A stretch of DNA of 52,144 nucleotides from an uncultured Sutterella sp. (lineage in GTDB: Bacteria; Pseudomonadota; Gammaproteobacteria; Burkholderiales; Burkholderiaceae_F): positions 1-52,144 of the forward strand of contig CALEAW010000096.1 in the NCBI GenBank assembly GCA_937943605.1. Reading direction: 5' to 3'. This document shows, one piece after another, positions 42,503-50,556 of the stretch (position 1 is the stretch's first letter; every line of letters starts with the position of its first letter). Under the pieces are notes generated by a model that was given only the letters and a program-made list of their open reading frames with translations, searched no databases and was not told where the DNA came from. The translations under genes and the position numbers were made by a program.

Positions 42503-44179
42503 TTAGTGTTTAACCGGTGTTGAACGGTGTGCTAGGTAATCAAGCACGAGCTTGGCAACCACGTTGGTGATGAAAATAAGGAGTGATAAAACAAAGATCG
42601 CGTCGAAACGTTCGTAGTACTGCAGTTCTTTGATCTTTGTGGTGAGCACCATCGTGCGGGTGCTCGTTAGAAAAACGATGGCGGAGATCGTGACCATAGA
42701 ATTAATGAAGTACGTCTCAAACATTTGAATGAGTGTGGTCTTGGCGTTCGGTATGAGAATGCGGCGCACGCTCTTAAACCAACTGTCACCCATCAATTGC
42801 CCCGTGGTCTCCCAACGCGTATTCATCTTGGAGAGCGCGGTGGTTGACATCAAATAGGGTGTGGCCAAGAAGTGAACGAGGTTGGCTAACACAAGAATCG
42901 CAAGCGAATTCTGTAAGGGTGTCCCTGTGAAGGCAAATAAGTAGCCAACACCAAGCACCATGCCAGGAAGCGTGGACGTGAGGATCGCAAACCCGTCCAT
43001 CGTCGTACGGCACCAAGGCGCGAGATCTGAACGCGCACGAATCATGCCAGCGGCAAAAGCCACAATCGTGCCAATCGTTGCTGAGGCGAGTGCTACACCG
43101 ATCGAACGTAGGTATAGTGGCCAAACGTCGTCAGACAATAAGGTCGCTTTGACATGTTCGAGCGTAAAGTTCGGCTTGTAGGGCCAGTATTCGACAAACG
43201 GCACCACAAAGATCACCGCAAAGATCGCCAGGAGTACAAAGCTAATGAGCGCAAAGTAGACCAAAAAGAGTCCGTCGCGCAGACGATTTTTTAAGGGTGG
43301 TGTGTCAGAGAGTTGGTTGTAGCGAAAGTTCAACTTGTCGGCTTGCTTCAGTAACAAAACCGCTGCAGCAGAAGGTACCAACATCGAAATCGCAATCACA
43401 GCACCTTCACCAAAATTAGGTATCGCCCCCATCATGGCAGCATAGAGCGCCGTGGCAAGCACTTCGTATTCGCCAGCGATCGAGACTGGAATACCAAAGT
43501 CCGTAAACGCTAAGAAGAAGGCCAGCACAAATGCCGAGGCAAAGGCGCCCAACGTTGGACGCAACGCGGTTTGCCAGAAGGTGCGTAGCGGACGGTCACC
43601 CATCACGCGAGACACGATGACATAGCGCTGGTCAACATACTTAAAAGCGTTATAAAGAACCAAAAAAGCGGGTGGCAGGGTATAGACAATGTCCGCAATC
43701 AACAAGCCCCAAAAGCCATAGATCGAAAAAGGGAGTTGTCCAAACAGTTGACTCACCAAACCCATGCGGCCAAACGAATAAATGACCGCAAAGCCATAGG
43801 TGATCGAAGGCAAAAAGAGCGGCAGGAGAAGCACGATATGCATGAGGCGCTTCACCTTAGGTGACACGTTCGTGAACGTGAGCCCATAGGCTGCAAAAAA
43901 GGCAATAGTTGCTGAGGCTAAAGCCGCGAGACCAGCGACAAAGAAGCTATTGCCAATCATCTGCCAAAAGGACGATTGGGCTAACAGTTTGCTCCAGTGA
44001 CTGAGTGTCAAGGTGCCTTCACCTAACACAGATTGCACAAACACCGTGCCTACTGGATAAAGGAGCATCACAGCCAAAAGTAGACTGATGAGTCCAAAGG
44101 CGATGCGGTATTCAGGGCGTGACGCGGCCTTGTGGCGAAGATTAAGAGTACCATTGGCCGTCAGTGTGGCTGTCGTCAT
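42503..44179 (-). CDS. 2-AEP ABC transporter permease, two-domain fusion
   Basis: The 558-residue integral membrane protein has two BinPDT1-type permease halves (about residues 20-280 and 295-558), each with about six helices and an EAA-like loop (YVIVSRVMGDRPLRTFWQTALRP, and TGQLMGDSWFKSVRRILIPNAK). One polypeptide therefore replaces a PhnU/PhnV pair, as in the TIGR03262-type transporters. It starts 10 bp after the ATPase gene, consistent with a single transcript. Confidence 0.92.
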   Translation of the reverse strand: MTTATLTANGTLNLRHKAASRPEYRIAFGLISLLLAVMLLYPVGTVFVQSVLGEGTLTLSHWSKLLAQSSFWQMIGNSFFVAGLAALASATIAFFAAYGLTFTNVSPKVKRLMHIVLLLPLFLPSITYGFAVIYSFGRMGLVSQLFGQLPFSIYGFWGLLIADIVYTLPPAFLVLYNAFKYVDQRYVIVSRVMGDRPLRTFWQTALRPTLGAFASAFVLAFFLAFTDFGIPVSIAGEYEVLATALYAAMMGAIPNFGEGAVIAISMLVPSAAAVLLLKQADKLNFRYNQLSDTPPLKNRLRDGLFLVYFALISFVLLAIFAVIFVVPFVEYWPYKPNFTLEHVKATLLSDDVWPLYLRSIGVALASATIGTIVAFAAGMIRARSDLAPWCRTTMDGFAILTSTLPGMVLGVGYLFAFTGTPLQNSLAILVLANLVHFLATPYLMSTTALSKMNTRWETTGQLMGDSWFKSVRRILIPNAKTTLIQMFETYFINSMVTISAIVFLTSTRTMVLTTKIKELQYYERFDAIFVLSLLIFITNVVAKLVLDYLAHRSTPVKH

Positions 44180-44189
44180 GACGTTACCC

Positions 44190-45005
44190 TTACATGGCTT
44201 CCGTCATGCGGACGGCAGTGAGGTTGTTGGCTGCCTGCGCGGTATTTAAGCCCACGCCAAAGAGGCGATAAATGTTGTCGCGTTTGATGGTCAGCTGAGA
44301 CAAAATGAAGCGCTGAATGAATTCGTTTTGTGGCTTCGTCATGATCTCGGCCGGTGTTGCAAACTGGGCAATACGACCTTCGTTGATGATGAGTACCTTG
44401 TCTGAGAGCGTCAAGGCTTCTTCAGGGTCATGTGTCACGATGAGCGTTGTGAGATCTAATTGACGCGCGATGGTTTTGATGCGGTCTTTGATTGATTCTT
44501 TGATTAAACCGTCAAGGGCGGAGAGTGGTTCGTCAAGGAGCAACAAACGTGGTTTCATGACGAGGGTACGCGCTAGCGCCACACGTTGCTTTTGACCGCC
44601 TGAGAGTGAATCAATGCTTTGGTTGAGATGCTTTCGGAGGCCTAAAAGGTCGATCATGTCATCGACCTCAGCGGGTGTAGAGCGGTCGGGAAAGTTTCTC
44701 AAGCCATAGGTGATGTTTTCATGAGCATTGAGGTTCGGAAAAAGCGCATAGTCCTGAAACACAATGTTGAAGCCACGCTTTTCCATCGGGACATGCGTTA
44801 AGTCTTCACCGTCATACATAAGACGACCTGACGTCACATCGGTGAGACCAAGAATGAGGTTGAGAAGGGTGGTTTTGCCACAACCAGAAGGACCAAGAAT
44901 AGAGACAATTTCGCCCTTGGTAATCGACAGATTGATGTCGGAGAGAATCGTACGGTCACCGTAACACTTGTGGATGTGTTGGAGTTCTAGCATGGGTTTA
45001 GACAC
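44190..45005 (-). CDS. phnT: 2-AEP ABC transporter ATP-binding protein
   Basis: The 271-residue ATPase has Walker A GPSGCGKTT, the Q-loop FQDYALFPN, signature LSGGQKQR, Walker B LLLLDEPLSAL and the switch His in VTHDPEE. It belongs to the iron/sulfate/spermidine-type importer ATPases; specificity for 2-AEP is from the operon. It is the first gene of the operon, about 22 bp downstream of the predicted -10 element and next to the tandem Pho boxes. Confidence 0.93.
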   Translation of the reverse strand: MSKPMLELQHIHKCYGDRTILSDINLSITKGEIVSILGPSGCGKTTLLNLILGLTDVTSGRLMYDGEDLTHVPMEKRGFNIVFQDYALFPNLNAHENITYGLRNFPDRSTPAEVDDMIDLLGLRKHLNQSIDSLSGGQKQRVALARTLVMKPRLLLLDEPLSALDGLIKESIKDRIKTIARQLDLTTLIVTHDPEEALTLSDKVLIINEGRIAQFATPAEIMTKPQNEFIQRFILSQLTIKRDNIYRLFGVGLNTAQAANNLTAVRMTEAM

Positions 45006-45026
45006 AAATTAATCATGGACAGCGGC

Positions 45027-45080
45027 ATTATGGGTAGTCGCCGTGACACCCTCGTGACTCGTTTGTGACGTTTTGGTGAC
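45027..45080 (-). promoter_or_regulatory. Candidate Pho-box promoter of the phn operon
   Basis: On the minus strand four GTCAC units (plus-strand GTGAC at 45043, 45054, 45065 and 45076) recur with an exact 11-bp period, giving the 7+4 layout of PhoB sites. About 10 nt after the last repeat comes CATAAT (45027-45032) as the -10, as in PhoB-activated promoters where the Pho box replaces the -35. Confidence 0.75.
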
Positions 45081-45129
45081 GCTTGCGTATAGAAATCTAA
45101 AGATGTGACAGGCGTATGAAACGCCCATG

Positions 45130-45161
45130 AAAAACGCCCATCAAAGGGCTTGATGAGCGTT
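45130..45161 (-). terminator. Terminator after the OLD-family gene
   Basis: On the minus strand AACGCTCATCA pairs with TGATGGGCGTT (one mismatch, one G-U) and is followed by TTTC. It separates this gene from the phn promoter. Confidence 0.65.
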
Positions 45162-45190
45162 GAGGTTTGCGTTCTGTAAAGGATGCCGCG

Positions 45191-46918
45191 TTATGGCTTT
45201 AAGGTGTGATCTTGGTCGGCGTGAATCCACTTTTCGATGAGTTGGAAGGCCGATTTCACGGCCGTTGGCAGCAAGGCGTCTAACGGTCGGTGGTATGGAT
45301 TTTCTTGGATGATGTTGCCCAAGAACCCTGAATACTCAGACTTCTTTTTTTCGAGCCGGTGCTTGAGGTCACGGCGACTGAGTGCGTTATAGTGTTCGTA
45401 ACGAAGCTGTTGCTCTTTAGATGATTGCGACATCGCACGACTACAGGCCATGAGGGAGTCGATCAGCTCTTCACGCAGTTTGAGTTTATGAACGAGTTCA
45501 CCTTCAATCGCGAGCCCGGGTGACAAGAAGAAGACGTCGCTCAGATTATCTTGATGATTGAACTGCGCTTTTTCTTCGCTTTCGGCGAGTTGTTTACGCA
45601 CGACATGTGCTGTATCGCCATCGTTATCACTCACCACACAGAAGGGTGTGCGTAGCGTCATAGCCAACAAGAAAAATGGCGCATAGCTCTTGCCGTCTAC
45701 GCCCACAATCGTGATGCCAAAGGTACTTGGATCAGCGCCAAAGTACGCATGGAACATGCCGCGAAGGAGTTGCTCTTCGGTCACACCTTCGACAAACACT
45801 AACCCGCGCGCAAAAAGCACCTCGGCGCGCATCCGAAGAATCAGACGTTTGAGGGCTCTCACGTCTTGCGGATTCATTTTGCGTGGCAACCAACGTACGT
45901 GAATGTCGTCGCCCGTGCGCGACATGGCACGAAAAGCTTGTGGCGATACGACGGAAGCAACGTAGGGAGAATGCGACGAAATCAAGAGTTGGTGCGAGAG
46001 CGCCATGATTTGGTTAATCAAGGTGCGTTGCGCATTCGGATGCAAATGTGCCTCAGGTTCTTCAGCCGCAATCAGCATAAAGAGTGGCCAATGATGTGCA
46101 CGTGCTTGTCGAATCACGCCTTCGATCATCGTAATGGCTGACAAAACAAGGAGTGTTTTTTGGCTACCACGACCTAAAGACGCATCGAGTTTTTGTGACG
46201 CTTCACTGCTTGCTGCCCAGTCTAAGAATCGACCGATGGTTTGTGGATTCATGACCAACTGATCAGGTAGGGTGCTCCCGGGTCCCTCAAGACTTTCGCA
46301 GAGGCGATTGAGTTGCTGGCGAAGGTCTTGAATGGGGGTCCTGGCATATTGCGGGTGCGCTTGGACCTCTTCACGCAATTGCGAAAAGGTGGTTGCCATA
46401 AAAGAATTCGGGCGTAAGAGCGCGCTATGCAAATCGTCGTCAGCTTCAAGAAAACACATCTTGAGGTATGGCAACGGGGTGTCAATCTTGTCGCCGAGCG
46501 TTGCCTCAGCCCAGTCCGACAAAAACTGACGACGGCGAGTGATCAGTTTTTGATCGGGATCCCACGTCAAGTGCGTGCGAAACGCAAAATAGGCTTTTGA
46601 GCGCTCGGTATATTGAATATGGGATTTGAGCACCTCTTCCCAGTCGGGTGAAAAGTGTGCAGTGCGCTGACCGTCTTCGTTGACTGGAATAAAGTGAACG
46701 TCGACCATGATGTCGGTCGCGATCGTACCGTCAGGGTGTCGGTGAAAGTCATGCACCGTCACGTCGTACTCGTCGGTGAGGGCGACTTGAAGGGCTTTAA
46801 GGACGCTCGTTTTGCCGCAGTTATTAGGACCAATCAAAAGCGTGGTTCGGTCGACAGGCATTTCTAACGCCTGGATACTGCGAAATCCTTCTATGCGAAT
46901 CCGGTCGATGGCAATCAT
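45191..46918 (-). CDS. OLD-family ATP-dependent nuclease (AAA + TOPRIM)
   Basis: The 575-residue protein has an ABC-type ATPase with Walker A GPNNCGKTS at 30-38, Walker B EEPEAHLHP at 286-294 and SSHSP at 314-318. A C-terminal TOPRIM domain has E377 in VFVEGVTEEQLL and D431/D433 in SDNDGD, so both active sites look intact. OLD proteins act on DNA and several are phage-defence factors. No GajB-like helicase lies next to it, so this is a stand-alone (class 1-like) form, not Gabija. It is divergent from a LOG-family gene across a 116-bp gap. Confidence 0.88.
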   Translation of the reverse strand: MIAIDRIRIEGFRSIQALEMPVDRTTLLIGPNNCGKTSVLKALQVALTDEYDVTVHDFHRHPDGTIATDIMVDVHFIPVNEDGQRTAHFSPDWEEVLKSHIQYTERSKAYFAFRTHLTWDPDQKLITRRRQFLSDWAEATLGDKIDTPLPYLKMCFLEADDDLHSALLRPNSFMATTFSQLREEVQAHPQYARTPIQDLRQQLNRLCESLEGPGSTLPDQLVMNPQTIGRFLDWAASSEASQKLDASLGRGSQKTLLVLSAITMIEGVIRQARAHHWPLFMLIAAEEPEAHLHPNAQRTLINQIMALSHQLLISSHSPYVASVVSPQAFRAMSRTGDDIHVRWLPRKMNPQDVRALKRLILRMRAEVLFARGLVFVEGVTEEQLLRGMFHAYFGADPSTFGITIVGVDGKSYAPFFLLAMTLRTPFCVVSDNDGDTAHVVRKQLAESEEKAQFNHQDNLSDVFFLSPGLAIEGELVHKLKLREELIDSLMACSRAMSQSSKEQQLRYEHYNALSRRDLKHRLEKKKSEYSGFLGNIIQENPYHRPLDALLPTAVKSAFQLIEKWIHADQDHTLKP

Positions 46919-46936
46919 AAAACGCTCCTTTAGGTG

Positions 46937-46960
46937 AGCTCTTAATATGATTTTAGAGCT
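46937..46960. promoter_or_regulatory. Inverted repeat in the divergent OLD/LOG promoter region
   Basis: AGCTCT-N12-AGAGCT, perfect 6-bp arms. It sits about 20 bp before the OLD gene start and could be an operator; no consensus is recognised. Confidence 0.3.
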
Positions 46961-47001
46961 AACGAGGTTTAGTCGCGCTATAGAAATTTGGTACGAATTG
47001 C

Positions 47002-47030
47002 TACAATCGTAGGAGAAGATAGAAGGAGGT
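47002..47030 (+). promoter_or_regulatory. -10 and strong Shine-Dalgarno of the LOG-family gene
   Basis: A TACAAT (47002-47007) is a plausible -10. AAGGAGGT (47023-47030) is a full Shine-Dalgarno, only 4 nt before ATG 47035, and settles that start over a GTG at 47029. Confidence 0.5.
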
Positions 47031-47034
47031 GCTT

Positions 47035-48156
47035 ATGTCTGACTATCGCGAAATTGACACGATTACGCAGCTTTTAGGACTCATTACAGAGCCCGGTGCC
47101 ATTGATCGCCATGTCTTTCAGAATATTGACTTCACCGAGTTGGCGGCGTTGGCTAGCGAATCGTCGTTTACCAATTGCCTCTTTTTAGGGTGTGAGTTGC
47201 CTGAAAGCTTTGAGCAGAAGCTCGACAAGACAAACCTCATTTTTCCGCGCTTAGATGCTCCGTTCGACATTTATCGCGGTTACCTCTATTCAGCGAATTC
47301 ACTCTATGCGGGCTTTGATCCGAGAGACGAAGCAACGCTTAAAAATAGCTTTGACTACCGCGTGCATCAGCACTATTTAAAGACGGGACCCGTCTCGAAG
47401 AACGTCAAAGAAACGCTCTCTCGCTATTTACACGACCATTCCATTAGTAATGCCATCAAAGACTTTTTGGCGCCTTATCACGAGCGTCAAATCGTGGGCA
47501 TTATGGGTGGTCATGACCTTCTGAGAACCGATCCTTTCTACCGACAAATTGTCTACTTAAGTAAGCGACTCACTGAATTAGGTTTCATCATGGTGAGTGG
47601 CGGTGGCGCTGGCGCCATGGAGGCGACCCATTTAGGCGCTTGGCTCGCGCAACGCACGAACGACGAAGTTGAAGATGCGCTTCAAACCCTGGCAGCCTCA
47701 CCGAGTTGGCAAGATGAAGGTTGGTTGACGTCAGCCTATCGCATCCGTTATCGCTATCCGCAAACGCACTTTGTGAGTTTGGGCGTCCCGACGTGGCTTT
47801 ATGGCCATGAACCCGCGACACCTTTTGCAACACATATCGCGAAGTTCTTTGACAATAGCATCCGTGAAGACACGATTCTGAGCATTACGCGTGGTGGCTT
47901 GATCTACACGCCAGGGAGTGCTGGTACGATTCAAGAAATCTTCCAGGCAGCGGTGCCGAATCACTACCAGACTTATGGCTACGCGAGTTTGATGGTCTTT
48001 TTGGGCGTAGATTTCTGGCGCCGTGAAATGCCGGTTTATCAGTTGCTTGAATATTTGGTGAAAGAAGGCAAGTACGACGGCCTTCGTATTTCGATCACCG
48101 ATAGCATCGATGAAGTCGTGGATGCGATCAAGAACTTTAAGCCAAAGGCGAGTTAG
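47035..48156 (+). CDS. LOG-family Rossmann-fold nucleotide-binding protein
   Basis: The 374-residue protein has an N-terminal region of about 150 residues and then a SLOG/lysine-decarboxylase-like Rossmann domain: GIMGGHDLLR, MVSGGGAGAMEATHLGAW and TPGSAGTIQEIFQAA, the last in place of the PGGxGTxxE motif of cytokinin-type LOG enzymes. The family with this N-terminal extension is widespread and poorly characterised. Nucleotide binding is likely; a phosphoribohydrolase activity is possible but the altered motif makes it doubtful. It is divergent from the OLD nuclease gene. Confidence 0.85.
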   Translation: MSDYREIDTITQLLGLITEPGAIDRHVFQNIDFTELAALASESSFTNCLFLGCELPESFEQKLDKTNLIFPRLDAPFDIYRGYLYSANSLYAGFDPRDEATLKNSFDYRVHQHYLKTGPVSKNVKETLSRYLHDHSISNAIKDFLAPYHERQIVGIMGGHDLLRTDPFYRQIVYLSKRLTELGFIMVSGGGAGAMEATHLGAWLAQRTNDEVEDALQTLAASPSWQDEGWLTSAYRIRYRYPQTHFVSLGVPTWLYGHEPATPFATHIAKFFDNSIREDTILSITRGGLIYTPGSAGTIQEIFQAAVPNHYQTYGYASLMVFLGVDFWRREMPVYQLLEYLVKEGKYDGLRISITDSIDEVVDAIKNFKPKAS

Positions 48157-48207
48157 TCGTGATGGGGTTTTCGTTCGCGGGCTCGAGTGAAGGCCGAGTG
48201 TTTATGC

Positions 48208-48220
48208 CACTTGAAGTGGT
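48208..48220. repeat. Dyad CCACTT-g-AAGTGG
   Basis: A perfect 6-bp inverted repeat around one base, in the LOG to AlbA_2 convergent gap. A half-site ATGTCGAATTT (48222-48232) follows. Confidence 0.4.
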
Positions 48221-48261
48221 AATGTCGAATTTGGCTTTGATTTCTGGCCTGCGGCTAGTTT

Positions 48262-48289
48262 ATAAAAATTCGACATGTCGAATTTTTAT
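48262..48289. repeat. Perfect 28-bp palindrome
   Basis: The palindrome is centred between 48275 and 48276 with core TTCGACATGTCGAA and A/T-rich outer arms. A further copy of half of it (ATGTCGAATTT) lies at 48222-48232. It is not a T-run terminator; the LOG terminator follows separately. A protein-binding site is possible. Confidence 0.6.
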
Positions 48290-48292
48290 GTG

Positions 48293-48332
48293 AAGAGAGC
48301 CGCTTAAAGAAGATAAAAGAGGCTCTCTTTTT
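48293..48332 (+). terminator. Terminator after the LOG-family gene
   Basis: AAGAGAGCC (48293-48301) pairs with GGCTCTCTT (48321-48329), followed by TTT. The loop of 19 nt is long. Confidence 0.65.
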
Positions 48333-48349
48333 GTCGGTGCAAATATTAG

Positions 48350-49828
48350 TTATGACCGTTCAACGATTAAACGATATCGTTGTTTTGGACTACGGATATT
48401 CTCCAAAGGCTCTAGGATCTTTGTTTCTACCAGTTGACGTACGTGTTGCGAAATGGAAGTACGAGACATACCTGACATGGCAACGAGTTCTTTAATTGAC
48501 AGATTGCCGTTCGCGTGAATCGCTTTGATAATCGTTTCATCCAGAGAATTCGGACGTTTAGAGCGTTCAGGCTTACTCACCCTACGCTTTTCAAAGGAAA
48601 GACTGAAAAAAGTGAGTGAGTTTTTGACGATCGGCGGTGGCATCAATGCACGCGCCAACTCGGATTCGATGGTCATAAACCCAGTCCCTTTGTTTTCAAC
48701 GACATAGCCATCTAGAAAAGGTGTGTACGTTAGAAGACGGGATAAAAACTCATTCCTTGAGGCTGAAATACCTTCTTTTCCAAGAGACTCAACCGTTGTG
48801 GCTCCATATAAACCACCAGGATTTGAGACTTCAATCCGATCGGAATACATATTTACCTGAACATGCGTCCCGCGGCCTTCAGGAGAATAATCTCGATGTT
48901 GCAAGGCATTGGCTATCGCTTCACGCAAGGCAACAATAGGATAGTCAGGCACATCCTTACGCAAGCCGCCTTCAACGATAGCGCCTGTGCTCATTCGTTG
49001 TTGAACTAGTGAAAGCGTGTCTAACAACATATCCGGAATGGAGCCAACCAACTCCTTGGAATCCAAGTAACGTTGTCCAGTGACAGGGTCGCCTGCTTTG
49101 GTCGTTCCTGGATAAACCGTGAATACGATTTGAAGTCGCGGAAAATACCGTTGTGGAAAGATGCCAGCAACGAGTAAGCCTGCCAACGTGGGTCGTAATG
49201 TATCCTCTAAGCGAGTAAGAACGCCTAATTGGATCAGAATCACTTCTTTTTCCAAACGGCCAAATATTCTTGGAAATAACAAGCGAACTCTATCGACAAT
49301 TTTCTGGAGTGTTTCGGGATTGAGATCGTCAATCGTTGCGTTTTCAACAGGTTCAATATCGAATTTCGGTGGCGTTCTGACTTCTATAAGTCGGTCAACT
49401 TCATAGGCGGAAAGATGCCTGTCTCCGTCGCCAGAACGAATAAAAGCGCCTTCATATTGCCCACGATTTGTGATAAAACAAGGGCGTTGATTGGCTGGTG
49501 TTGACGGAACATATGCCGCCACGATTGTCGATGATTCAAAAGGAATGAGTTCAATCTCCAACCGCACACGAGGTGTCAGCTGATCACCTATTGTTTGTAA
49601 TTGCGAATAAATTTTTTGAGCGTCAAAATTCGGTACAGGCTTAAAGTCATTCTTCTCAGATAGACCAAGGAGAATTAAGCCGCCAGCTTTGTTCGAAAAA
49701 GCCGAAATGGTCTCAGTTAGACTTTTAGGTATCGTTTGAACTGCTTCTTTCACTTCACAAGTTTGAGTGTCGGCACCGATTTTTCTCATATGAGAAATGA
49801 CTTTGCGAATATCGACAATATCTAGCAT
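48350..49828 (-). CDS. AlbA_2/Schlafen-type ATP-binding regulator, intact paralogue
   Basis: The 492-residue protein has an AlbA_2 (divergent AAA, PF04326) domain at about 20-150 (EVKEAVQTIPKSLTETISAF, AGGLILLGLSEKND, RGQYEGAFIRSGDGDRHL), a middle part, a GHKL-like region with REAIANALQHRDYS (about 312) and PGGLYGATTVESLG, and a C-terminal winged-helix segment (about 430-480, LSIKELVAMSGMSRTSISQHVRQLV). Members are often annotated as ATP-dependent DNA helicase RecG-like or transcriptional regulators; no activity is established. It is closely similar to the fragment at 31900-32806. Confidence 0.88.
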   Translation of the reverse strand: MLDIVDIRKVISHMRKIGADTQTCEVKEAVQTIPKSLTETISAFSNKAGGLILLGLSEKNDFKPVPNFDAQKIYSQLQTIGDQLTPRVRLEIELIPFESSTIVAAYVPSTPANQRPCFITNRGQYEGAFIRSGDGDRHLSAYEVDRLIEVRTPPKFDIEPVENATIDDLNPETLQKIVDRVRLLFPRIFGRLEKEVILIQLGVLTRLEDTLRPTLAGLLVAGIFPQRYFPRLQIVFTVYPGTTKAGDPVTGQRYLDSKELVGSIPDMLLDTLSLVQQRMSTGAIVEGGLRKDVPDYPIVALREAIANALQHRDYSPEGRGTHVQVNMYSDRIEVSNPGGLYGATTVESLGKEGISASRNEFLSRLLTYTPFLDGYVVENKGTGFMTIESELARALMPPPIVKNSLTFFSLSFEKRRVSKPERSKRPNSLDETIIKAIHANGNLSIKELVAMSGMSRTSISQHVRQLVETKILEPLENIRSPKQRYRLIVERS

Positions 49829-49872
49829 ATACGCTCCAAATGACTATTAAACACTCAACTTATCGTTAAAGG

Positions 49873-49933
49873 TACAGTAGACTTAACGAGTAATTGGGCA
49901 GTTTAACTGAACACTTTACAGTTGCTTTACAGT
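49873..49933. promoter_or_regulatory. TACAGT repeats upstream of the intact AlbA_2 gene
   Basis: CTTTACAGT occurs twice in direct repeat with an 11-bp period (49914-49922 and 49925-49933), and TACAGT again at 49873-49878. The same hexamer lies upstream of the truncated paralogue. A candidate autoregulatory operator. Confidence 0.4.
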
Positions 49934-50022
49934 ATACCAATTGTTGTCGAACTTGGAGCGTTGTCTAGATCAGATAAGTCTAGAAGCTGATAAGGATCAG
50001 CAGACCAGGCGTTAAGACAAAG

Positions 50023-50058
50023 AAAAAGCGCCAAAGTCGCGAGAATTTGGCGCTTTTT
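50023..50058. terminator. Bidirectional terminator near the Mop gene
   Basis: AAAAAGCGCCAAA (50023-50035) pairs with TTTGGCGCTTTTT (50046-50058). It lies about 20 bp past the Mop stop (minus strand). Confidence 0.85.
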
Positions 50059-50077
50059 GTATAGGCAAGACTAAAAA

Positions 50078-50290
50078 TTAGTCTTCAACGGCGATCATGA
50101 CGTTGGAAGCCTTGATCACGGCATAAGCCTTGCCACCGACCTTGAGGCCGAGGTTCTTAGCGGAGGTCGTCGTGATGGAAGAAACGATCTTTTCGCCAGC
50201 GGGCGTTTCGATGGTGACTTCGGTAGAGACGGGGCCTTGGTTAATGGCAACAACGGTACCTTCGAGGCAGTTACGGGCAGAAATCTTCAT
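50078..50290 (-). CDS. Mop (TOBE) molybdate-binding protein
   Basis: The 70-residue protein is a single Mop domain: SARNCLEGTVVAINQGPVSTEVTIETPAGEKIVSSITTTSAKNLGL as one conserved block (seen in shorter segments such as ARNCLEGTV and EVTIET) and AVIKASNVMIAV at the end. Such proteins form hexamers that store molybdate or tungstate. AAGGA precedes the ATG by 8 nt. With the Mog domain gene at 20071 it suggests molybdenum use. A dyad GATATT-N2-AATATC lies about 35 bp upstream (50324-50337). Confidence 0.93.
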   Translation of the reverse strand: MKISARNCLEGTVVAINQGPVSTEVTIETPAGEKIVSSITTTSAKNLGLKVGGKAYAVIKASNVMIAVED

Positions 50291-50323
50291 TTGTATATCC
50301 TTTTTTGATGAAATAATAAGAAA

Positions 50324-50337
50324 GATATTTCAATATC
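50324..50337. promoter_or_regulatory. Dyad upstream of the Mop gene
   Basis: GATATTTCAATATC, perfect 6-bp arms around two bases. It does not match a ModE box closely. A weak operator candidate. Confidence 0.25.
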
Positions 50338-50556
50338 ATACTCTCTTTGTTTTGATGTGATCAAAAAGTGATATGAATTAGTGCTTATTTGATCAGTGGC
50401 AGAATAGAGCTAGACGTTGTGGCATTTTTGTTGCTCGTTCCATTTATGTGCCAGAGCTTTGTTCTTAAGTTGATATAAATATCCTCTGACTAGAATGTGG
50501 CATCTAAGGGCGACTGTTTCTCGTTCATTTCATCAATTCATTGCATTAAGGCCTTT

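Noticed and set aside
45191..48156. Gabija defence system
   Set aside because: The OLD-type nuclease is present but the neighbour is a divergent LOG-family gene, not a UvrD-like GajB helicase.
48262..48289. XerCD dif site
   Set aside because: The length of 28 bp fits, but the sequence is a full palindrome with a CATG centre and does not show the XerC/XerD half-site pattern that I would expect.
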